DNA of 64,000 nucleotides from contig JBNKKR010000004.1 in NCBI GenBank assembly GCA_050291935.1, forward strand, positions 1 through 64,000. The letters run 5' to 3'. This DNA comes from Desulfocapsa sp050291935 (lineage in GTDB: Bacteria; Desulfobacterota; Desulfobulbia; Desulfobulbales; Desulfocapsaceae). Under the pieces are notes generated by a model. That model had not been told where the DNA came from. It made no database searches and saw nothing but the letters and a program-made list of their open reading frames with translations. How positions within the stretch are numbered: the stretch's first letter is position 1; each line of letters opens with the position of its first letter. A program made the translations under genes and the position numbers. This document shows positions 9,076 through 17,547 of the stretch, piece after piece.

Positions 9076-10464
9076 ATGGGATCTGTTGATACCATTGCAG
9101 CGATCTCAACACCACCCGGGGCAGGTGGCATTGGTATTATTCGAGTGAGTGGTCCTGAAGCGCTTGCCTATTTACAAACAATCTTTTTCCCCCATAATCC
9201 AGCTTGCTCCGCATTTGAATCACACCGACTCTACTATGGACAGATTGTCCATCCCCATTCGAAACAGGTTCTTGATGAAGTTTTGGCTGTGTATATGGCA
9301 GCGCCAAAAACCTATACCAGAGAAGATGTGGTAGAGATCCATTGTCATGGCAATTATTTGGTCCTCACATCTATCTTAGAGCTTCTTTTATCCCTTGGTG
9401 TTCGTCTGGCTGAGCACGGTGAATTTACAAAACTTGCCTTTTTAAATGGTCGGATAGATTTGACCCGCGCAGAGGCGGTGATAGATATCCTGTCTGCTCG
9501 AACCAGAAAGGGCTTGGATCTAGCGCTTGAACAACTCGGCGGGAGCCTCTATGGGCGGGTAAACACCATTCGGAACGCATTGGTTCGCATGCGCGCGATT
9601 GTGGAAGTGGCCATTGATTTTCCAGATGAAGACGTTGATATTGTAGACCATTCTACGCTCCGGCAGCAGCTGGCAGACGAAGTCCTTTCCCCGTTACGAC
9701 AACTCTTAAGACATGCTGAACAGGGAAGAGTTTACCGAGAAGGGATTGCAGTAGTTATTGTCGGGGTGCCCAATGTCGGCAAATCAAGCTTATTAAATAC
9801 CCTGTTACGGGAAGAGCGAGCACTGGTCACTGCAATTCCCGGGACAACCAGAGATACCATTGAGGAGTATATAGATATTAGAGGTGTTCCGGTTCGCATC
9901 GTTGATACTGCAGGGATTAGAAGTGGTGCGGACATGGTGGAAGAGTTGGGTATAGAAAGAGCCAGAAAACAGATTCAGCAGGCGGATTTGGTCCTGTTTA
10001 TGCTCGATATGGAACGAGGTGTCCAGGAAGAAGATATTGAACTTTTTTCTTTGCTAAGCCATAAACCCATGCTGTTACTGGCCAACAAAATGGATATCCA
10101 TGGGCAGAAAGAGGGTGTTGAACAGTTTGTAAGGAGTCATCCCAAACTGCCCTTTGTTCAGATATCAGCTAAAAAGAATCAAAATATTGAAGCACTTAAG
10201 GATGCAATCTTTACAAAAGTAGTTGGCGGAAATGAGCAGTGGCAGGAAGAAAATTGCGCTCCCAATATTCGCCATAAAGATGGGTTGCAGCGGGCAGTGG
10301 TAGCAGCAGAGTTCTTTGATGAGGGGCTTAAGATAAGCAGTACCAACGACTTGCTGGCCATTGATCTTCAGGAATGTCTTGATCAGCTCAATGGTATTGT
10401 TGGTATAACCACCACTGAAGATGTGCTGGATGTTATTTTTGAGCAGTTTTGCCTTGGTAAGTGA
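9076..10464 (+). CDS. mnmE: tRNA modification GTPase MnmE
   Basis: Works with MnmG to form cmnm5U34 in tRNA. 462 aa from the ATG at 9076, which has AGGAAGG 8 bp upstream; the preceding GTG at 9073 is less well spaced. The N-terminal tetrahydrofolate-binding domain starts DTIAAISTPPGAGGIGIIRVSG. The G domain has G1 GVPNVGKSSLLN, G3 DTAG and G4 NKMD. The C-terminal FCLGK is the family-defining FCIGK-type end with the catalytic cysteine. Last gene of the rpmH string. Confidence 0.97.
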   Translation: MGSVDTIAAISTPPGAGGIGIIRVSGPEALAYLQTIFFPHNPACSAFESHRLYYGQIVHPHSKQVLDEVLAVYMAAPKTYTREDVVEIHCHGNYLVLTSILELLLSLGVRLAEHGEFTKLAFLNGRIDLTRAEAVIDILSARTRKGLDLALEQLGGSLYGRVNTIRNALVRMRAIVEVAIDFPDEDVDIVDHSTLRQQLADEVLSPLRQLLRHAEQGRVYREGIAVVIVGVPNVGKSSLLNTLLREERALVTAIPGTTRDTIEEYIDIRGVPVRIVDTAGIRSGADMVEELGIERARKQIQQADLVLFMLDMERGVQEEDIELFSLLSHKPMLLLANKMDIHGQKEGVEQFVRSHPKLPFVQISAKKNQNIEALKDAIFTKVVGGNEQWQEENCAPNIRHKDGLQRAVVAAEFFDEGLKISSTNDLLAIDLQECLDQLNGIVGITTTEDVLDVIFEQFCLGK

Positions 10465-10583
10465 AAACTTCTTGTAATATCATATGGATGTTTTGATGGC
10501 TTGAGGAGCGTAAGCGCTCTATTGGAAATTTTATTGCAAAAAAAAACAAGAGAATTGTTTGCAGGTCTAAAAGGGTCCATCTT

Positions 10584-10625
10584 GTTTCGTTTTACACCAA
10601 AAATGATTTTTGGTGTAATTTGAAA
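10584..10625. terminator. long hairpin between convergent mnmE and elbB
   Basis: A perfect 12-bp stem (arms 10592-10603 and 10607-10618, 3-nt loop) with a further outer GTTTC/GAAAC pair at 10584-10588 and 10621-10625. A-rich and T-rich stem ends on both sides and its position between two convergent genes suggest a bidirectional terminator. The 10465-10583 stretch also has a smaller GAGCG-TAAG-CGCTC hairpin at 10506-10519. Confidence 0.7.
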
Positions 10626-10685
10626 CTTGAACTTGCAAAATGCACCGATATTGTTTTCAAGGTAAGCCTTTGTTGCAGGGTTGTC

Positions 10686-11348
10686 TTACGCCATAAGTTT
10701 TATAATTTCGCAAATGAGCTTTTCAGCACTTTCCCCAATCTGATCAACCCGTGCTTCAAGCATATAACAGGGAGTGGTTACGAGTTTATGCTTCTTATCA
10801 ACTACAACTTCACCCTGTAGTGTTGTGTGGTGTTGTGCGCCCATGGAGTGAATTTTTTCTGCTACTTCCTGGCTTTGCCCAATTGTTAGCGTAGCATTTT
10901 CGATGACTTTTGCAAGGATGACCGGGGCGATACAGAGGGCGCCAATGGGTTTTTGGGCAGCCACAGTCTGTTCAATGGCTTGTCGAACATCTTCGTTGAT
11001 CTTGCAATCGGCACCGTTATAGGCAAAATTTGATAAGTTCTTAGCAGCTCCCAGACCTCCCGGAAGTACCAACGCGTCGTGTTTGCTCACCTGAAACTGC
11101 GTAAGATCCTTAATCTTTCCCCTGGCAATACGAGCAGATTCCACCAGAACATTGCGCTGTTCTGTCATCTCTTCTCCCGTGAGGTGGTTCATGACATTGT
11201 ATTGGGGAATGTTTGGCGCGTAGCACTGGTAGCCTGCTCCAAGCTTATGGATAGCCCAAAGAGTCAGTGTCGCTTCATGAATTTCTGATCCATCTCTATT
11301 GCCTGAACCGGAAAGAATGACCGCAATTGATTTTTTTTTCATATGCAA
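10686..11348 (-). CDS. elbB: ElbB-type DJ-1/PfpI glyoxalase family protein
   Basis: 220 aa class I glutamine-amidotransferase-like protein of the ElbB branch. Visible family features are VILSGSGNRDGSEIHEATLTLWA at the N terminus, YNVMNHLTGE, LVLPGGLGAAKNL and the nucleophile elbow GALCIAP with the catalytic Cys. ElbB of E. coli is linked to isoprenoid supply and shows glyoxalase activity; the physiological role is unclear. It may start at the first ATG or two codons later (MKKKSIAVI). It follows hpt by 8 bp and is probably co-transcribed. Confidence 0.9.
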   Translation of the reverse strand: MHMKKKSIAVILSGSGNRDGSEIHEATLTLWAIHKLGAGYQCYAPNIPQYNVMNHLTGEEMTEQRNVLVESARIARGKIKDLTQFQVSKHDALVLPGGLGAAKNLSNFAYNGADCKINEDVRQAIEQTVAAQKPIGALCIAPVILAKVIENATLTIGQSQEVAEKIHSMGAQHHTTLQGEVVVDKKHKLVTTPCYMLEARVDQIGESAEKLICEIIKLMA

Positions 11349-11356
11349 AATAAGCC

Positions 11357-11881
11357 CTACAGGTTGAGATGATAAATTTCTGCTAAGTTGCGATATCTCT
11401 CGTCATAATCCAAGCCATAGCCCACCAAAAAACCTTGGGCAATGGAAAAACCGGTGTAGTCAATAGACACCTCATGTTCCCGTCGTTCTGCTTTGTCTAT
11501 TAGTGCACAGACACGAACTGAGGCGGCACCTTTGTCCCTAAAGTGTTTGGCCAGCCAGCGCACGGTTGAGCCGGTGTCAACAATATCCTCAACCAAAAGA
11601 AGGTGACGATTCTTTACCTCCTGGGAGGGGGTGGCCACCAAAGTTATTTCGCCTGATGAAGTGGAACCGGCACCATATGAGGATACTTGAATAAAATCAG
11701 CACAGAGCGGGAGGTCAATGGCACGGATCAAATCCGCCATAAATACAAAGGCACCTTTTAAGACGCCGATAACCACAAGTTCCTTTCCCTGGTATTCTTC
11801 TGATATAGTATGGCCAAGTTCCTGGATCCGTTGGTTGATTTCCTGCTTACTGAGGACGAGTTCTTTTGTCGTTGATTCCAT
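11357..11881 (-). CDS. hpt: hypoxanthine phosphoribosyltransferase
   Basis: Purine salvage: converts hypoxanthine or guanine with PRPP to IMP or GMP. 174 aa, normal length. The PRPP loop motif is LLLVEDIVDTGSTVRWL near residues 93-109; VVIGVLKGAFVFMADLIR and the C-terminal YDERYRNLAEIYHL are typical. The 273-bp divergent gap to the Hdr-like cluster (11882-12154) shows no gene and should contain promoters for both sides. Confidence 0.95.
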   Translation of the reverse strand: MESTTKELVLSKQEINQRIQELGHTISEEYQGKELVVIGVLKGAFVFMADLIRAIDLPLCADFIQVSSYGAGSTSSGEITLVATPSQEVKNRHLLLVEDIVDTGSTVRWLAKHFRDKGAASVRVCALIDKAERREHEVSIDYTGFSIAQGFLVGYGLDYDERYRNLAEIYHLNL

Positions 11882-12154
11882 GTATCTTTAGTCTGGTTGT
11901 GAACAAAGAGGGTACTTGTTTCATTGATACCCTTTATATGTGAGTAAAAACCAAGGGGCCGCAAATATCTGCTCTGCATGTTGCTGAAGTGCGTTACGAA
12001 TCGACTCAAGTTATCCCGTAACCATGTGATAAAGTCAAGGAAAAATGCGATCTCCCTGGAAGCTTTCATTTTGTTGACAAAAATAGTCGCTTCAAGTAGG
12101 TTATAAATTTCATTGATGGAATGTATCAGTAAACGTGGTGAGTGAAAAGGCCAC

Positions 12155-12745
12155 TTGAACCTTTACAGAGTTAAAAGTCGATCCATGGGAAAGTCATCAA
12201 CAACATTGAATCCAGCGTTTAATAGAGAAATTACTGGATTACCGGGCGGGGAGCATCTCAATAGCTGTTTTGCATGCGGTGCCTGTAGTGGGATTTGTCC
12301 TGTGAGCCAGGCAATACCTGAGTTTGATCCGAGAAAAATAATTCATATGATCCGTATGGGGATGAAAGAGCGATTGCTCAGTTCGGATATGATGTGGTAC
12401 TGTTCCGGGTGCAGATCCTGTGTTTTTGTCTGTCCGCAAGATGTTGGCTTTGCGGACATTATGGCAGCTGTTGCCAAGCTTGCCCTTAAAGAGGGCTATG
12501 TGACCAAGGAACAACTGGTTGAAAAGGGCAAGGCTGCTAAAGTTGAACGTGATCTCTGTGTTGCCTGTCTTACCTGTGTGCGCACCTGTCCCTGGGAAAT
12601 TCCACATATTGATAAGCTCGGTGTCGCAGATATTGATGTGGAAAAATGTAGAGCTTGCGGTATTTGTGTGGAAGAGTGTCCAGCAAATGCAATTACTTTA
12701 AATGAATCAAAAGATGAACGGCTCCTTGCGGCTTGTGGTGTCTAA
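12155..12745 (+). CDS. HdrC-like 4Fe-4S protein
   Basis: 196 aa. The N-terminal half matches heterodisulfide reductase subunit C: CFACGACSGICPVS and CSGCRSCVFVCPQDVGF, two 4Fe-4S clusters. The C-terminal half adds a ferredoxin-like pair, CVACLTCVRTCPWEIP and CRACGICVEECPANAIT, so four 4Fe-4S clusters are expected. TTG at 12155 has AAAAGG upstream; an ATG at 12185 would drop ten residues and is an equally possible start. It leads a three-gene operon with MvhD and MetV, so it probably passes electrons between ferredoxin or a heterodisulfide reductase core and MetV. The HdrA flavoprotein is not next to it. Confidence 0.8.
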   Translation: MNLYRVKSRSMGKSSTTLNPAFNREITGLPGGEHLNSCFACGACSGICPVSQAIPEFDPRKIIHMIRMGMKERLLSSDMMWYCSGCRSCVFVCPQDVGFADIMAAVAKLALKEGYVTKEQLVEKGKAAKVERDLCVACLTCVRTCPWEIPHIDKLGVADIDVEKCRACGICVEECPANAITLNESKDERLLAACGV

Positions 12746-12761
12746 GAGAAGAGGATAGAAG

Positions 12762-13169
12762 ATGAGTTTTGAGCCTGCAATTACCCTGTTTAGTTGTCAC
12801 TATACTTCCCAGCAGAGTTGCGCTGAGGGTGGAAAGGAGCTTGAGCGCCTGGGTTTTCCTTCGGGCATTAGCCTGGTACGAGTACCTTGTACTGGAAAAT
12901 TACAGATTACCACACTCCTCAAAGCTTTTGAAGATGGCGCTGATGGTGTGTATGTGGTTGGTTGTCCAACAGATGGTTGTCATAATGTGAAGGGGAGTGA
13001 GCGGGCGGCGAAACGGGTGTCCGCCGTGCGTGAGGCCCTTGTGGAGTTGGGGGTTGAGGGTGAGCGGGTGGAGATGTATCACCTTCCACGTGGTTTGCAT
13101 CCTGAGTTTGTCGCCAAGGCAAAAGAGATGGATGCGAGGATCCGCAGCTTAGGTCCCAGCCCATTTTAA
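12762..13169 (+). CDS. mvhD: MvhD-type hydrogenase/heterodisulfide reductase delta subunit
   Basis: 135 aa iron-sulfur electron-transfer protein of the FrhD/MvhD family. Four cysteines sit in the expected places: FSCHYTS, RVPCTGK and VGCPTDGCHN, ligating a 2Fe-2S cluster. In methanogens MvhD links hydrogenase to HdrA; in acetogens and sulfate reducers it is found with Hdr and MetV proteins. It starts 16 bp after the HdrC-like gene with a GAAGAT-type purine stretch, so it is co-transcribed. No hydrogenase large subunit is in the window, so the electron source is likely formate, NADH or ferredoxin through another complex. Confidence 0.9.
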   Translation: MSFEPAITLFSCHYTSQQSCAEGGKELERLGFPSGISLVRVPCTGKLQITTLLKAFEDGADGVYVVGCPTDGCHNVKGSERAAKRVSAVREALVELGVEGERVEMYHLPRGLHPEFVAKAKEMDARIRSLGPSPF

Positions 13170-13248
13170 CAAAAGAGTAGTCTGGCGGTATATTAACGGC
13201 AATACGGAAAGAAGAGTTCTCTATTGCATATATGTGGAGTAGAATAAA

Positions 13249-13920
13249 ATGATAGTTGCAGAACGAAAGCCCATGGCTGAGATCATTGGAATGGTACAGG
13301 AATGTAAAAAAATTCTGGTACTGGCTTGTCGTGGCTGTGTTACAGTTTGTTCGGCAGGAGGTGAAAGAGAGGCGGAAATTCTCTCCTCTTTAATTCGTCT
13401 TGGAATGCGGAAGGCAGGGAAATCCATTGAGGTTACAATGGCAAGTCTGGTTCGGCAATGTGACCGTGAATATATTGATGAGATTGATCAGTTTAAGGAT
13501 GCTGGTTATGATGCCATTGTCTCCACAGCCTGTGGAGTTGGGGTAAATTTTATCTCTAATCTTAGACAGGATCTAATGGTTTATCCGGCTTTGAATACAA
13601 CCTTTTTTGGTGGTTCAGCATCCCAGGGAGAGTGGACGGAGCAATGTGCAGGTTGCGGGGACTGTGTGCTGCATCTCACTGGTGGTCTTTGTCCGGTCGC
13701 TCGTTGTGCCAAAAGTTTAATGAACGGTCCCTGTGGCGGCTCTGTTGATGGGAGGTGTGAAATAAACAGTGAGGTGGAATGTATTTGGCAATCCATCCAC
13801 GATAGGCTTGGAGCTTTTGATAGAGCTGCACAAATGGAGACCATTGCTCCAATTCGTGACTGGTCAAATGCCGGGCATGGTGGGCCGAGGAAAATTGTGC
13901 GCAATGATTTGACTGTGTAA
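13249..13920 (+). CDS. metV: MetV-like methylenetetrahydrofolate reductase-associated Fe-S protein
   Basis: 223 aa. The C-terminal region carries the MetV-type cysteine set: CAGCGDCVLHLTGGLCPVARC followed by LMNGPCGGSVDGRCEI. The N-terminal half has ACRGCVTVC and CDREYIDE, and a conserved STACGVGVNF. In acetogens MetV binds MetF, the methylene-THF reductase of the Wood-Ljungdahl methyl branch. MetF itself is not adjacent, so it must lie elsewhere if MetV works that way here. The ATG lies 79 bp after mvhD; a strong terminator follows. Assignment is good; the exact redox partner is inferred. Confidence 0.85.
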   Translation: MIVAERKPMAEIIGMVQECKKILVLACRGCVTVCSAGGEREAEILSSLIRLGMRKAGKSIEVTMASLVRQCDREYIDEIDQFKDAGYDAIVSTACGVGVNFISNLRQDLMVYPALNTTFFGGSASQGEWTEQCAGCGDCVLHLTGGLCPVARCAKSLMNGPCGGSVDGRCEINSEVECIWQSIHDRLGAFDRAAQMETIAPIRDWSNAGHGGPRKIVRNDLTV

Positions 13921-13963
13921 ACGCAGTTTTTTTATACTACTCTCCTGATGGGAGGTTCTGATT

Positions 13964-13998
13964 CGCCCATGTACTTTGTACAAGGGCGTTTTTGTTTT
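13964..13998 (+). terminator. intrinsic terminator of the HdrC-MvhD-MetV operon
   Basis: Stem CGCCC-A-TGTAC / GTACA-A-GGGCG with a TTT loop and one A-A mismatch (13964-13988), followed by TTTTTGTTTT. It lies 43 bp after the metV stop and before moeA. A classic rho-independent terminator. Confidence 0.9.
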
Positions 13999-14029
13999 AA
14001 CTATATATTTGTATTGATAGGAGAAATAA

Positions 14030-15238
14030 GTGGTTCAGCCATTGGATCTGGAAGATGCGCAACGGAAAATTATTGACTCCTGCCAAGTGCTTTCTTCTGA
14101 AAAAGTGGGACTTTCTGCGGCGCCTGGGCGGATTGCGGCGAGACCGCATCTTGCCCTTTCGCCATTACCGGGTTATGACGCCTCGCTACGTGATGGCTAC
14201 GCCATTGGAGCAATGCAGGTTGGTGATGGTAACGGACAAACAGAGTTTCAGGTCACCGATCTGCTGGCGGCAGGAGATTTGCGGAGGATAGACGTTGGGC
14301 AGGGGGAAGCGGTACGGATAATGACCGGTGCGCAGGTTCCAGACGGCTGTCAGCAAATTATACCCCAAGAAGATTGTACTATTTTTGGAAGGCGTCTCAC
14401 CATAGCTTTAGAAAATGTATCTCGTAATAAGCACTATATCCATAGAAGGGGCTGTGACATTGCTGAAGGGGAAACAATTGTAGAAGAGGGCACAGTAATC
14501 AGTTGTGAACAGCAGGTCCTTTTGGCAGGTTGCGGCTATGTCTTTGCCGATGTGGTCAAAAAAGCAGCGGTGAGATTTTTCTGTACTGGAAGTGAGCTTG
14601 TGGCCACAGGGAGTCAGACAGCAGTGGAAAAAGGGCAGCGTTTTTCTGCAAATGGCCACTTGTTGTCCGGGTTGATAGAAAGATGTGGTGGGGTACTACA
14701 GGGGCAGGAATTTGTAGATGATGATATAGACCATGTCTCGGCATGTATGCAAAGAATGGTTAATGACGGTTGTGATGTATTGCTTTCCACGGGCGGGATG
14801 GGACCTGGAAAGTTTGATCTGACCAAAGATGCCTTTATTCAATGTGGGGGAGAAATTATATTTGATTCTTTGCGGATGCGCCCTGGAAAAGCGATTCTTT
14901 TCGGGAAATTGGATGGCGTTTTGTTTTTTGGCCTTCCCGGTCCACCACCTGCGGTGCAGCTTTTGTTTCATGCATTGGTTCGTCCAGCTCTTGTCGCCCT
15001 GCAAGGTGCTTCTTTTTCTCTTGCACAAAAGAGTAAAGCGAAGTTGACCGAAAAACTTCCACTGGGAAAGCATGGCTTGCTTCGGTTAAAAAGCGGATAT
15101 TTTTCTTTTGCTGACGGATATTGTCTTGTCCGCCCAGCAAGGAAAAAAGAGTCTGCCAACTGTTATATTTACTGTCCCTCGGATGTGCAGGTTTTGGAGC
15201 AAGGTGACGTTGTGGATGTGTATGTCTTGTCAGCTTGA
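14030..15238 (+). CDS. moeA: molybdopterin molybdenumtransferase MoeA
   Basis: 402 aa. Inserts molybdenum into adenylylated molybdopterin, the last step of Moco synthesis; needed for molybdo- or tungsto-enzymes such as formate dehydrogenase. The start is GTG at 14030, with AGGAG 6 bp upstream. Family blocks are SPLPGYDASLRDGYA (MoeA domain I), RIMTGAQVPDGC, FFCTGSELV, DVLLSTGGMGPGKFD (MPT-binding loop), MRPGKAILFGKLDGVLFFGLPGPPPA (usually GLPGNPVS, here with PPPA) and the C-terminal domain IV. The last 70 bp overlap the convergent mutM gene. Confidence 0.93.
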   Translation: MVQPLDLEDAQRKIIDSCQVLSSEKVGLSAAPGRIAARPHLALSPLPGYDASLRDGYAIGAMQVGDGNGQTEFQVTDLLAAGDLRRIDVGQGEAVRIMTGAQVPDGCQQIIPQEDCTIFGRRLTIALENVSRNKHYIHRRGCDIAEGETIVEEGTVISCEQQVLLAGCGYVFADVVKKAAVRFFCTGSELVATGSQTAVEKGQRFSANGHLLSGLIERCGGVLQGQEFVDDDIDHVSACMQRMVNDGCDVLLSTGGMGPGKFDLTKDAFIQCGGEIIFDSLRMRPGKAILFGKLDGVLFFGLPGPPPAVQLLFHALVRPALVALQGASFSLAQKSKAKLTEKLPLGKHGLLRLKSGYFSFADGYCLVRPARKKESANCYIYCPSDVQVLEQGDVVDVYVLSA

Positions 15239-16059
15239 CACGATGGACAGAAAAAAGTTGTCCTCCCGCAAATGTTTATTTTCTCAATGATATGACCACA
15301 CTTCTCGCAAGCTACTCCAGCTTTAGCATAAATTTGAAAGTTGATCTGGAAGTAGCCACCTTCACCTGCAGCATTGACATAATCACTAATGGTGGAACCA
15401 CCACAGGCGATGGCGTGACGCAGAGTATTGCGAATGGTGCGTATTAAGATCCGCCACTCTTTGTTCTCAAGGGAAAAAGCGGGTTTTGCCGGATGGATCT
15501 TTGCTCGAAAAAGGGATTCATTCGCGTAAATATTTCCAATTCCGGCCATAACCTTGCTGTCCATGATAAAGGCTTTAATGGCTAGCGTGCGGTTTTTTGC
15601 GCGTTTTTGGAGATAGTTTGCCGTACACGTTCGTCCCAAAGGCTCTGGCCCAATACCACTAAAGAATTTTTTTTCGTCTTGCCTTGCCGTTTGGGGCGGA
15701 AAAAGATGGATGGCACCAAAACGTCTGGAGTCATTGAAACGCATTTCCATACCATTGTCCAGGAGCCAGCAAAAATGGTCATGTTTTTTTAGTCGTGTAT
15801 CTTTGGGGAATAAGCCAATATTTCCGGTCATTCCAAGATGGATAATAAGGTAGCCACCATTACTTATCTTTATACAAAGGTACTTGGCGCGACGGGTGAT
15901 AGAATGGATCTGCTGGCCAAGGAGTTCATCTTGCATATCCTGCAGGTCAACGTTTGCACGCAGTGGCATGCCGGAGCTTTGGATTTTTGTAATGGTACTG
16001 CCGAGGATAAGAGGCTGGAGCCCTCGGCAGATTACTTCTACTTCAGGCAACTCGGGCAT
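15169..16059 (-). CDS. mutM: formamidopyrimidine-DNA glycosylase
   Basis: Base-excision repair glycosylase/AP lyase for 8-oxoG and FaPy. 296 aa from the ATG at 16059, which gives the obligatory PELPEVE N terminus with the catalytic Pro; AAGGA lies upstream. Other features: HLGMTGNIGLF, ESLFRAKIHPAKPA, and the C-terminal zinc finger CEKCGHIIEKINICGRTTFFCPSC. A 21-residue tail after CPSCQ is unusual for the family and is encoded within the 70-bp convergent overlap with moeA. The upstream phosphopantetheinyl transferase gene overlaps the start by 17 bp. Confidence 0.95.
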   Translation of the reverse strand: MPELPEVEVICRGLQPLILGSTITKIQSSGMPLRANVDLQDMQDELLGQQIHSITRRAKYLCIKISNGGYLIIHLGMTGNIGLFPKDTRLKKHDHFCWLLDNGMEMRFNDSRRFGAIHLFPPQTARQDEKKFFSGIGPEPLGRTCTANYLQKRAKNRTLAIKAFIMDSKVMAGIGNIYANESLFRAKIHPAKPAFSLENKEWRILIRTIRNTLRHAIACGGSTISDYVNAAGEGGYFQINFQIYAKAGVACEKCGHIIEKINICGRTTFFCPSCQADKTYTSTTSPCSKTCTSEGQ

Positions 16060-16843
16060 GGGGAAGATTCCTTCTGTTTTGCTGACAACAGAGCGCAAGG
16101 CCATATTTTTCATGAAATAGGCTTGTGACCACCTGGAGGAGGCCGTTTTTGCTTTTCAGTGAGAACAGTAAAAGGTTGTTGTTGTGGAAATGGCGCTCAA
16201 TACCAATAAGTTCCAGTTCTAAAAATCCAGGAATACCAAACGGACTGCACATTTTTTTTGCAGCTTCTTTTGCGCTCCAGAGTAGAGTAAGTCTGTTGAT
16301 TGGTGAATAGGTAGAGAGAATGTCTGCTAATATTTTTTCTTCGGGCACATTGCAGAAGCGGTCCTGAACTCTGGTGAATGTCGATGCAGTATATTGAATA
16401 TCTATACCGCAAAGGCAATCACTACAAACGGCTGTGGCAAATTCTTTAGAATGGCTGATGGAGAGTTCCGGTACCTCAGTTCCTAATTTTGTTGGTAAAT
16501 TGGGGCGGCCATCTTCTGTTGATTGTATACGGTAATATGTGGGAGAAATTGGTTGAGCCTGAGGAGTGATAGTATGGAGAATGGTCTGTGTGCTGTGTTT
16601 GGCACAGATTCTCCCTCCTAACCATTCATCTGCTCGTTTTGCCAGGGTAAAACTCTCATATTTCTTTATTTCCTGGGGGTGAAGCCAAGCCGCTTGGTAT
16701 TTATCACCATCATTTTGCATGGAATCCAATTTAAGGATGCTCACAGCAATTGCACCTGTGGCAAAAGTCTTGTCGCATAGGGAGAGAAAGCCAGGTGGTT
16801 CAGCTTCAAAGGTAAGTTGTATTTCAGGGGCGCTACCAGGCAT
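16043..16843 (-). CDS. 4'-phosphopantetheinyl transferase (Sfp type)
   Basis: Transfers the phosphopantetheine arm of CoA to acyl- or peptidyl-carrier proteins. 266 aa, the Sfp two-lobed size rather than the short AcpS. Key motifs are SISHS (CoA binding), GIDIQ with the Mg-binding Asp, and the WSAKEAAKK signature with catalytic Glu and Lys. The carrier partner is not in the window. It overlaps mutM, suggesting co-transcription by chance of position. The start ATG has no strong Shine-Dalgarno. Confidence 0.85.
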   Translation of the reverse strand: MPGSAPEIQLTFEAEPPGFLSLCDKTFATGAIAVSILKLDSMQNDGDKYQAAWLHPQEIKKYESFTLAKRADEWLGGRICAKHSTQTILHTITPQAQPISPTYYRIQSTEDGRPNLPTKLGTEVPELSISHSKEFATAVCSDCLCGIDIQYTASTFTRVQDRFCNVPEEKILADILSTYSPINRLTLLWSAKEAAKKMCSPFGIPGFLELELIGIERHFHNNNLLLFSLKSKNGLLQVVTSLFHEKYGLALCCQQNRRNLPHARVA

Positions 16844-16935
16844 ATATATTATATCCTTGCATTTTAGATAATTTCAATTAATTAATTAGCCAGAGCGCTT
16901 TAAATAAAAGGCCTTTTACTCTTTGGAGGAGATAC

Positions 16936-17547
16936 ATGAATGGCTCTTTAGGTTTAACGGGGTTTGACTTTATTGTCATTGGTATTTTTGTTCTCTTTGT
17001 AGCTCGTGGTTTATGGATCGGTTTTCTTCGTCAGGTGACCACCATTGTGGCCCTGGTTGTTGGCTACGTCATTGCCGGACAGTATCATGACAGACTTTTT
17101 CCTTTTTTACGAGACTTAAGCGAAAATCCACATGCTGTTTTTTGGGCGTCTTATGTGCTGCTTTTTGTTTTAACCTATGTGGTATGCATGCTCCTTGGCA
17201 AGGGGTTGGCAAAGGTGGTGGAGTTGACCATTGCCGGCTGGTTTGATAAACTCCTGGGTGGTCTGCTTGGCGTTGTGAAAGGCGGAGTTCTTATAATCCT
17301 GCTGCATATGCTTCTTTCAAGTGTCCTGGCTCCAGAAAATAATATGCTCCGTGAGAGTTTTCTTTCTGTGTACATCGGCCAGGGAACAAAAATGTTTCGG
17401 TCAATTATTAAAGATGAGAACATTCGCAAGAAATTTGTCCAGCAGATGCCAGCCATTCGGGAGAAAGAACCGCCACGTGGTGCGGATGGAGTTCGCCCCT
17501 TTGTCCCGGCACCTTCCCAGGAGGATTCATCGCCTCCTGTAAAATGA
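16936..17547 (+). CDS. cvpA: CvpA family membrane protein
   Basis: 203 aa inner-membrane protein. Four hydrophobic segments are visible at about 9-27, 32-52, 68-92 and 105-130, with the family-typical start FDFIVIGIFVLFVARGLWIGF and WFDKLLGGLLGVVKGG. CvpA is linked to colicin V export and envelope homeostasis. Start ATG at 16936 is preceded by GGAGGAG at good spacing. The C terminus is a Pro/Arg-rich cytoplasmic tail and overlaps the convergent glycosyltransferase gene by 21 bp. Confidence 0.88.
   Translation: MNGSLGLTGFDFIVIGIFVLFVARGLWIGFLRQVTTIVALVVGYVIAGQYHDRLFPFLRDLSENPHAVFWASYVLLFVLTYVVCMLLGKGLAKVVELTIAGWFDKLLGGLLGVVKGGVLIILLHMLLSSVLAPENNMLRESFLSVYIGQGTKMFRSIIKDENIRKKFVQQMPAIREKEPPRGADGVRPFVPAPSQEDSSPPVK

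Noticed and set aside
12155..12184. Certain ATG start at 12185 for the HdrC-like gene
   Set aside because: The ATG lacks a good ribosome binding site, and the TTG has AAAAGG upstream, so the longer form was kept as uncertain.
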